Assembly (NCBI GenBank): GCA_031177735.1
Contig: JAPSKJ010000136.1
Coordinates: forward strand, 1-6,240
Direction of reading: 5' to 3'
Origin: Nocardioides sp.
GTDB taxonomy: Bacteria; Actinomycetota; Actinomycetes; Propionibacteriales; Nocardioidaceae
DNA: 6,240 nucleotides
The notes beneath the pieces are model-generated. The model was not told the DNA's origin and made no database searches. It saw only the letters and a program-made list of their open reading frames with translations. The translations under genes and the position numbers were made by a program. Below, piece after piece: positions 1-6,240 of this stretch (position 1 is the stretch's first letter; the number at the start of each line of letters is the position of its first letter).

Positions 1-1
1 A

Positions 2-181
2 CGCGGCCGCGATCGGCGACGGGAGCGGCCGCCGGCGGTGGATCGGCCGGCCGACGGGCGTTCCCGGGCCTGGGCGCAGCCGTGGGCGACCGTCGCGCTC
101 ACGCTCAGTAGCATCGGCATCTTGCCGACGACGCACCACGTGAAGGGCGTCCGGAACCTTCCTGCATCGGAGCGGACATGA
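2..181 (+). CDS. possible 3' end of an upstream gene (partial, unidentified)
   Basis: One forward frame stays open from the window edge to a TGA at 179-181, about 59 codons. That stop overlaps the ATG of the following oxidoreductase as ATGA, an arrangement typical of translationally coupled genes. Most third positions are G or C. The peptide starts Arg/Pro-rich, then has a mildly hydrophobic stretch (around WATVALTLSSIGILP) and ends NLPASERT. I do not recognise the family. Against it: in GC-rich DNA a 180-bp open frame arises easily by chance, and another forward frame here is open to a TAG at 109-111. Without the sequence to the left this remains a weak call; the stretch may simply be the leader of the next gene. 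Confidence 0.22.
   Translation, partial: RGRDRRRERPPAVDRPADGRSRAWAQPWATVALTLSSIGILPTTHHVKGVRNLPASERT
169..172 (+). promoter_or_regulatory. ribosome binding site for the LLM oxidoreductase
   Basis: A GGAG core lies 5 nt before the ATG at 178, which supports that start codon over internal alternatives. I see no convincing -35/-10 pair in the 177 bp upstream. Confidence 0.55.
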
Positions 182-1077
182 CCCCTCATCCCGGCCGGAT
201 CAGTCTCGGTGTCGTGGTCGTGCAGACCCGGCCGTGGCGCCAGCTCGCGCAGGACTTCCGGGTCGCCGAGGAGCTCGGTTACGACGCCGCCTACGTCTAC
301 GACCACCTCACCCACCCGACCGCGCCGGGGGAGTGGCTGGGCGACGGGTTCGCGACGCTCGCTGCTGCCGCGGGAGTGACCGAGCGGATGCGGCTCGGCC
401 CGATGGTCGCCTCCGCGACGCTGCACTCCCCGGTCGCACTGGCCCGCCGCGCGGGCACCGTCCAGGACGTCTCCGGCGGCCGCCTGGTGCTCGGGCTCGG
501 CGCCGGCTCGCCGCTGTGCGCCCGGGCCGACCGGGGGAAGTCGCTGACGCCGGGCCAGATGTCCGAGCGGTTCCGGGACACGGTGGAGGGGTTGAAGGCG
601 GTCTGGGCCGGTCAGACCCAGTGGACCGGCCGCGCCACGTCGTTCACCGGCCTGGAGACGCTGCCGTTGCCCGAGGGTGTCGCGCCGCCTCCGCTGGTCC
701 TGGCCGCGCACGGGCCCAAGGCGCTCGAGCTCACCGCCCGCCACGCCGACGGCTGGAACACCTACGGCGGCCCGTCGGCGGCTCGGCTGCCCGCGCAGGA
801 GTTCTGGCAGGCCGTGCGGGCCCAGGTGGCCGGCTTGCGCGAGGCGTGCGACCGAGTCGGACGCGACCCCGCGCAGCTGCGGCGCTCGCTGCTGCTCGGC
901 TTCGGGGAGGTGCGCCCCACCCGGAGCGTCGCGGCCTACCGCGAGGCGATCGACCGCGCCCGGGAGCTCGGCTTCGACGAGCTCATCGTCTACGGACCCT
1001 GGGGCGAGCCGGGCGGCCGGTTCGGGTCCGAGGTCTCCGTCCACGCCGAGGTGCTGGCCAGGTCGGCCTCAGCCTGA
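178..1077 (+). CDS. LLM class (luciferase-like) flavin/F420-dependent oxidoreductase
   Basis: This 299-residue protein looks like a single-domain, cytosolic bacterial-luciferase-like TIM barrel. Members of this superfamily bind FMN or deazaflavin F420 and carry out hydride transfer or monooxygenation; the substrate cannot be read here. Visible family features are the N-terminal strand-helix segment AEELGYDAAYVYDHL (residues 30-44), the block HSPVALARRAGTVQD followed by SGGRLVLGLGAG (83-110), the ERFRDTVEGLKAVW helix, and the C-terminal block GPKALELTARHADGWN (179-194), equivalent to the usual G-P-x-x-L-x-L-A-x-x-x-A-D-G-W-N. The length is normal for the family. There is no signal peptide or membrane segment. 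The ATG start has a GGAG Shine-Dalgarno sequence. The gene runs convergently toward the lipoprotein gene, 40 bp away, so it is not co-transcribed with the other genes here. Actinobacteria carry many F420-type paralogues, so F420 is plausible, but FMN cannot be excluded. Confidence 0.9.
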   Translation: MTPHPGRISLGVVVVQTRPWRQLAQDFRVAEELGYDAAYVYDHLTHPTAPGEWLGDGFATLAAAAGVTERMRLGPMVASATLHSPVALARRAGTVQDVSGGRLVLGLGAGSPLCARADRGKSLTPGQMSERFRDTVEGLKAVWAGQTQWTGRATSFTGLETLPLPEGVAPPPLVLAAHGPKALELTARHADGWNTYGGPSAARLPAQEFWQAVRAQVAGLREACDRVGRDPAQLRRSLLLGFGEVRPTRSVAAYREAIDRARELGFDELIVYGPWGEPGGRFGSEVSVHAEVLARSASA

Positions 1078-1084
1078 GCGAGGT

Positions 1085-1110
1085 CGTGCGGGTGCTCCGA
1101 CGCCCGCGCG
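1085..1110. terminator. weak hairpin between convergent genes
   Basis: CGTGCGGG (1085-1092) can pair with CCCGCGCG (1103-1110), including one G-U pair, across a 10-nt loop. It sits in the 40-bp gap between the two converging stop codons, where a bidirectional terminator would be expected. There is no T tract on either side. A second inverted repeat, TCAGCGCG (1118-1125) and CGCGCTGA (1133-1140), covers the lipoprotein stop codon and could contribute on the minus strand. Confidence 0.35.
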
Positions 1111-1117
1111 CGGCGGA

Positions 1118-1798
1118 TCAGCGCGCGGCGATCGCGCTGACCATGGCGCCGAGGTCGGCGTGGGAGGCGAGATCCGCCGGACCGTAGCTGATGAGCACGG
1201 AGACCCGGTCGCCCTGACGCCAGGCGACGTAGTCGCGCTGCTGCAGCACGCCGTCGACAGTGACCTCCGCGTGCACGGCACCGAACTCGGTGCCGACGCT
1301 GGGCAGGTCGCTGATGGCGGAGACCGTCAGCTCCGTGCCGTCGGTGGTCCAGGAGGTACACGTGGCCGCCGCCGCGGCCCATTGCGCCATCCGCTCGGCG
1401 GCGGCTGCCTCGTCAGCGGAGACGAACGAGTGCTGGATCACGAACGGTCCGGCGAAGTCGACGGTGAACCGCTGGGTGGCGAAGCTCTCCAGCGCCGGCG
1501 GCTCGAGGACGACGCCGCACATCTCGGGCACGCCGAGCGACTGCTGGCCGGTCGCGTAGCGCCAGCCGGCGGGGAGGTCGGCCTCGGCCAGGATCGCAGC
1601 CGCCGCCTGGCCGCCCCGCACGGGCGTCGCGGAGCCGGACGGTGCTGCCGACGAGGAGGACGAAGGCGTCGAGGGGGACGGCGTGGGCTCTGCGGCGACC
1701 GGGCTCTCCCCGTCTCCGCAGGCCGTCGCGGCAAGGAGCACCGCGAGCAGCACAGCGGCACCCTTCATGCGGACCACGCTCCTTCGCCTGCTGGTCAT
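1118..1798 (-). CDS. putative lipoprotein with PknH-like extracellular sensor-type domain
   Basis: This 226-residue protein has an Arg-rich start, a hydrophobic core (residues 13-26) and a lipobox ending LAATAC, so Cys27 should be lipidated and the protein held on the outer face of the membrane. A Ser/Pro/Ala-rich tether follows (about 31-62). The globular part (about 63-226) begins ILAEADLPAGW and has Cys94 and Cys147, which could form a disulphide, and later ISDLPSVGTEFGAV and VAWRQGDRVSVLI. This order of motifs resembles actinobacterial PknH C-terminal-like sensor domains, although no kinase is attached; the assignment is from motif shape only. The start overlaps the stop of the SGNH hydrolase gene as ATGA (1795-1798), with GAGGG 3 nt upstream. 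A second in-frame ATG at 1766-1768 (residue 11) has a better GAAGGAG site (1779-1785, 10 nt spacing) and also gives a good lipoprotein signal, so the true start may be 1768. The ligand and role are unknown. Confidence 0.82.
   Translation of the reverse strand: MTSRRRSVVRMKGAAVLLAVLLAATACGDGESPVAAEPTPSPSTPSSSSSAAPSGSATPVRGGQAAAAILAEADLPAGWRYATGQQSLGVPEMCGVVLEPPALESFATQRFTVDFAGPFVIQHSFVSADEAAAAERMAQWAAAAATCTSWTTDGTELTVSAISDLPSVGTEFGAVHAEVTVDGVLQQRDYVAWRQGDRVSVLISYGPADLASHADLGAMVSAIAAR
1779..1785 (-). promoter_or_regulatory. alternative ribosome binding site for the lipoprotein gene
   Basis: On the minus strand GAAGGAG lies 10 nt before the in-frame ATG at 1766-1768. It is a stronger Shine-Dalgarno than the GAGGG (1802-1806) serving the overlapping ATG at 1796-1798. 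Starting here would shorten the protein by 10 residues without losing the signal peptide. Confidence 0.4.
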
Positions 1799-2871
1799 GG
1801 GCCCTCATCGATCTGCGCGTTGACGGCGTCCCGGATGGCATCCTGCCCGGCCCGGGTGGGATGGAAACTGGCGGGATCCGGACCGGTGTTGCCCCAGTCC
1901 CACTTCAGGGACAGGTCATGGATCCACGGGTCGGCCGTGCCGACCTCATGGCCGGCGAACACGTCGCGGATGTCGACGAACTCGACGTTCGCGTCGGCCT
2001 GCGTGATGGAGTCCTGGATCGCCTGGTTGGCCAGGTCGGTGACCTCGTTGAGGAAGCGACGCTCCGCCGCTCTGATCGGCGAGGAGAGGCTGAGCCCGTG
2101 GCCACCGTTGACGTCGAACAGGTGGGGGTAGCCCACCACGATGATCCGGGCGTCGTCGCCGGCCCGCTCGCGCATGTCGCGGTACATCTCGACGAGCTGG
2201 GCGGCCTCCGCGGCGATCACGGCTTCGAGCTGGGCGCGGTAGTCCTCCGTCGCGCAGTTGTGGAACATGCAGTGGCTGAGCACGTCGGCGAAGCCGAAGT
2301 CGTTGCCTCCCATGCTGATCGTGATCAGGGAGGTGTCGTCGGTGATGTGCTCACGCTGCGGCGGCTCGCCCTGGTTGCCCTGGTTGGGGCCGAAGTAGTC
2401 CTCGACCACCCCACCCGAGCAGGCGCCGAAGTGGAAGTCGCCGGCGAAGTGGCCGCCGTCGTAGACCTGCTGGCCGTAGGCGTGGTCGCTGCGGTGGCAC
2501 CGGTTGTCGTCCTGATCGGTGCCGGGCTGGTAGTCGAAGGCGCCCTCGCCGGCCGAGTAGGAGTCACCCAGAGCGACGTAGTCGCCTGCCTCGGCGACCT
2601 GGCGCGGTGTGCGCGGCACGGGGGGCTCTGACGAACCCCCCGTGCCCGGGAGCTCCGGCGCGGCCGCCGGTGCATCCTCCGCGCAGCCTCCCCCACCGAG
2701 GCTGCCCGAAAGCTGGCAGTACGCCGCGTCGACGACCGGGCGCGCTCCGGCCAGCAGGTTCGGCGCCAGGCCGACCAGCGCGCCGATCACGACCACGACG
2801 ACGGCCGCCAGCCCGACGTACTCGGCGGTGCTCTGTCCCGCGTCGTCGCGGCGCCGGCGGCTGGTGCTCAC
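1795..2871 (-). CDS. exported SGNH/GDSL hydrolase with type IVb prepilin-like N-terminus
   Basis: This 358-residue protein is an SGNH/GDSL esterase or lipase-type hydrolase of the actinobacterial extracellular kind. Block I is ALGDSYSAGEG with nucleophile Ser104; block II is GACSGG with Gly154; block III is SMGGND with Asn190; block V is SFHPTRAGQ with His337. Cysteine pairs 125/151 and 201/206 are placed to form disulphides, consistent with export. The usual Asp three residues before the His is Ala334; the nearest acid is Asp332. The N-terminus is unusual: Arg5-8, then G12/QSTAEY with Glu17 at +5 and Tyr18 at +6, then a hydrophobic helix (19-40). This is the class III (Flp/TadE-like) prepilin peptidase motif rather than a Sec signal with an AxA site. 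A Pro/Gly/Ser linker (about 64-92) joins it to the catalytic domain. The start is GTG; an in-frame stop at 2920-2922 and no other standard start between them fix it. The substrate is unknown. The gene overlaps the downstream lipoprotein gene by 4 nt. Confidence 0.88.
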   Translation of the reverse strand: MSTSRRRRDDAGQSTAEYVGLAAVVVVVIGALVGLAPNLLAGARPVVDAAYCQLSGSLGGGGCAEDAPAAAPELPGTGGSSEPPVPRTPRQVAEAGDYVALGDSYSAGEGAFDYQPGTDQDDNRCHRSDHAYGQQVYDGGHFAGDFHFGACSGGVVEDYFGPNQGNQGEPPQREHITDDTSLITISMGGNDFGFADVLSHCMFHNCATEDYRAQLEAVIAAEAAQLVEMYRDMRERAGDDARIIVVGYPHLFDVNGGHGLSLSSPIRAAERRFLNEVTDLANQAIQDSITQADANVEFVDIRDVFAGHEVGTADPWIHDLSLKWDWGNTGPDPASFHPTRAGQDAIRDAVNAQIDEGP

Positions 2872-2876
2872 CCTCC
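2872..2876 (-). promoter_or_regulatory. GGAGG directly abutting the GTG start of the SGNH hydrolase
   Basis: On the minus strand a GGAGG core ends immediately before the GTG start (spacing 0), closer than the usual 5-9 nt. No other standard start codon exists in frame between the upstream stop (2920-2922) and the conserved prepilin-like motif, so the GTG is still the best choice. Initiation may be inefficient or use a different signal. Confidence 0.4.
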
Positions 2877-2922
2877 GCAGCCTGGCTGCCTCCGGTGTGC
2901 TGGGGGAGGGCCGTAGGGCTCA

Positions 2923-2949
2923 GATCTGGGCCCAAACGGGGCCCAGATC
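2923..2949. repeat. perfect 11-bp inverted repeat with 5-nt spacer
   Basis: GATCTGGGCCC (2923-2933) and GGGCCCAGATC (2939-2949) are perfect inverse copies separated by AAACG. The structure lies about 50 bp upstream of the hydrolase GTG and would form a stable hairpin in its leader if transcription starts further out. A second stem, GGCCCG (2950-2955) with CGGGCC (2961-2966), follows at once, and GGGCCCAGA recurs at 2962-2970. It could be an operator, an attenuator-like leader hairpin, or a barrier to transcription between the divergent genes. There is no T tract. Confidence 0.6.
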
Positions 2950-3020
2950 GGCCCGGAGGTCGGGCCCAGAGGTCGGCACAGAGATCAGCGCAGGGATCAG
3001 CGCAGAGGCCCGCACGGAGA
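2948..3020. repeat. degenerate 12-bp tandem repeat, about six units
   Basis: The units are 2948-2959, then after a one-base slip 2961-2972, 2973-2984, 2985-2996, 2997-3008 and 3009-3020. They fit a loose pattern YCRGCRCAGRGR. The two best copies, TCAGCGCAGGGA and TCAGCGCAGAGG, are adjacent and share a GATCAGCGCAG core (2983-2993 and 2995-3005). The strand is purine- and G-biased. One forward reading gives a short Glu/Ser/Ala-rich peptide, but with no gene context, so I regard it as non-coding. Confidence 0.5.
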
Positions 3021-3080
3021 GCGGTCGCGGGACGGGCAGAGCGGGCGTGCCGGAGTGGGAAAGCGCCTCGACGTCGTGTA

Positions 3081-3094
3081 TCTTGACATCAAGA
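3081..3094. promoter_or_regulatory. TCTTGA-CA-TCAAGA dyad, candidate operator overlapping the acnA promoter
   Basis: A perfect 6-bp inverted repeat with a 2-bp centre, extendable to a near-perfect 18-mer (3079-3096) with one mismatched pair. It contains TTGACA (3083-3088), an ideal -35 box, and begins with TATCTT (3079-3084), a fair -10 box, so a protein bound here would block either promoter reading. The -10 that would pair with TTGACA at normal spacing (near 3106-3111) is poor. The MarR-family regulator TamR of Streptomyces is known to bind upstream of the aconitase gene and related TCA genes. Assigning this dyad to a TamR-like protein is my inference. Confidence 0.55.
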
Positions 3095-3111
3095 GAACGG
3101 GGGCGTGAGAG

Positions 3112-3130
3112 GAAGGCAAGCCTTACTTTC
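3112..3130. promoter_or_regulatory. candidate DtxR/IdeR iron box upstream of acnA
   Basis: The 19-mer GAAGGCAAGCCTTACTTTC agrees at 15 of 19 positions with the DtxR/IdeR consensus TWAGGTWAGSCTWACCTWA, counted by eye. The central AAGGCAAGCCTTAC is the best part and is itself a dyad (AAGGC, AA, GCCTT). The site lies 18 bp downstream of the TCTTGA dyad and 73 bp before the acnA ATG, near or just past the expected transcription start. Aconitase needs a [4Fe-4S] cluster and is iron-controlled in other actinobacteria (through RipA under DtxR in Corynebacterium). Direct binding here is inferred. Confidence 0.45.
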
Positions 3131-3152
3131 GGCGCCCCTTCGACACGCGGCA

Positions 3153-3170
3153 GGATGGTGCTGACCATCC
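3153..3170 (+). promoter_or_regulatory. stem-loop in the acnA leader
   Basis: GGATGGT (3153-3159) pairs perfectly with ACCATCC (3164-3170) across a GCTG tetraloop, ending 33 nt before the acnA ATG and 19 nt before the ribosome binding site. It could be an mRNA stabiliser or another dyad operator. The loop does not match the eukaryotic iron-responsive element (CAGUGN), so I do not call it an IRE. Confidence 0.35.
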
Positions 3171-3189
3171 CGTCACCGCAGATGCGACT

Positions 3190-3194
3190 AGGAG
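3190..3194 (+). promoter_or_regulatory. ribosome binding site of acnA
   Basis: AGGAG is placed 9 nt before the ATG at 3204, a good Shine-Dalgarno that fixes the acnA start. Confidence 0.75.
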
Positions 3195-3203
3195 ACGTTC
3201 GCC

Positions 3204-6083
<2,880 letters not shown>

Positions 6084-6097
6084 TCCACGGCGTCACG

Positions 6098-6130
6098 AGC
6101 GGCCCGTCCCGGACTCCGGGGCGGGCCGCT
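6098..6130 (+). terminator. strong hairpin terminator of acnA
   Basis: A 15-bp stem (6098-6112 with 6116-6130, one G-U pair) with a 3-nt ACT loop begins 15 nt after the acnA stop codon. It is almost entirely GC and followed by TTCGCG rather than a T run, as is common for intrinsic terminators in high-GC actinobacteria. Confidence 0.8.
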
Positions 6131-6147
6131 TCGCGTCCCGCCGCGGC

Positions 6148-6218
6148 CGGTGGCGACGTACGGCTCGGTGGTTGCCACCGTCGGCCCGGCACGGGGAGGG
6201 CGCCCGGCTCGGGGTGGC
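6148..6218. repeat. GGTGGC/GCCACC motifs downstream of acnA
   Basis: CGGTGGC (6148-6154) has an inverted copy GCCACCG (6174-6180). The latter also forms a short 6-bp hairpin with CGGTGG (6166-6171), and GGTGGC recurs at 6213-6218. These may belong to the control region of a gene to the right of the window. In such GC-rich DNA they could also be chance. No gene is supported between the terminator and the window end. Confidence 0.2.
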
Positions 6219-6240
6219 AGAAGGGTCCGCTCGACCGGGC

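Larger units (their letters stand above)
2872..3203. other. divergent intergenic control region between the SGNH hydrolase gene and acnA
   Basis: These 332 bp separate two gene starts facing away from each other and hold no credible gene. In order from the hydrolase side they contain an 11-bp inverted repeat (2923-2949), a 6-bp stem (2950-2966), a degenerate 12-bp tandem repeat (2948-3020), a TCTTGA dyad (3081-3094), an iron-box-like 19-mer (3112-3130), a leader hairpin (3153-3170) and the acnA ribosome binding site (3190-3194). I could not identify a convincing promoter for the hydrolase on the minus strand. Confidence 0.7.

Noticed and set aside
43..54. Perfect 12-bp palindrome TCGGCCGGCCGA, and two GCGGCCGC octamers at 3-10 and 25-32
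   Set aside because: Short GC-only palindromes are frequent in DNA of this composition, and nothing places them relative to a promoter.
677..2131. 484-codon forward open frame spanning the oxidoreductase, the gap and both minus-strand genes
   Set aside because: It crosses three well-supported genes in wrong frames, with Arg/Ser/Ala-rich composition typical of GC-rich shadows.
1642..2631. 329-codon forward open frame opposite the SGNH hydrolase
   Set aside because: Shadow of the minus-strand hydrolase. The low-complexity Val/Ala/Gly/Asp translation has no motifs, while the minus frame has all SGNH blocks.
2607..3086. Forward frames reading through the divergent intergenic region
   Set aside because: They start inside the hydrolase gene, have Arg/Pro/Ala-rich composition and would read through the repeats and the acnA promoter sites; no ribosome binding site or domain supports them.
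3153..3170. Iron-responsive element in the acnA leader
   Set aside because: The loop is GCTG on an unbulged stem; it lacks the CAGUGN loop and bulged C that define an IRE.
6131..6240. Possible gene end on the minus strand downstream of acnA (open frame ending near 6093)
   Set aside because: The peptide is Arg/Pro-rich with no motif and the frame would run through the acnA terminator hairpin, so I see no support for coding.

Overview
The window is very GC-rich, and its coding frames strongly prefer G or C at third codon positions. Together with an actinobacterial-type aconitase carrying a long acidic Ala/Ser/Pro insert, this points to a high-GC Gram-positive bacterium (Actinomycetota). A Nocardioides-like organism is my best guess, but the sequence alone does not fix the genus.

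Layout: (1) 1-181 is mostly leader; it may hold the last codons of an upstream gene that would end in an ATGA overlap with the next one. (2) 178-1077 (+) encodes a luciferase-like (LLM class) flavin or F420-dependent oxidoreductase. (3) 1078-1117 is a 40-bp convergent gap with a weak GC hairpin. (4) 2871-1118 (-) is a two-gene unit whose cistrons overlap by ATGA: an exported SGNH/GDSL hydrolase with a type IVb prepilin-like (Flp/TadE-like) N-terminus, followed by a lipoprotein resembling PknH-type extracellular sensor domains. (5) 2872-3203 is a 332-bp divergent intergenic region rich in sequence features: an 11-bp inverted repeat, a degenerate 12-bp tandem repeat, a perfect TCTTGA-CA-TCAAGA palindrome, an iron-box-like 19-mer and a leader hairpin. 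(6) 3204-6083 (+) is complete acnA (aconitate hydratase, 959 aa), closed by a strong GC hairpin terminator at 6098-6130. (7) 6131-6240 has no gene that I can support.

Functionally, acnA is a housekeeping TCA-cycle gene. Its promoter region appears to carry both a dyad operator and a candidate DtxR/IdeR iron box, which fits an Fe-S enzyme whose synthesis should track iron supply. The SGNH hydrolase and the lipoprotein would both act outside the membrane and are probably made together. The oxidoreductase looks independent. I see no CRISPR array, mobile element, RNA gene or defence system. The points most worth a second look are the prepilin-like N-terminus on the hydrolase and the layered control region upstream of acnA.
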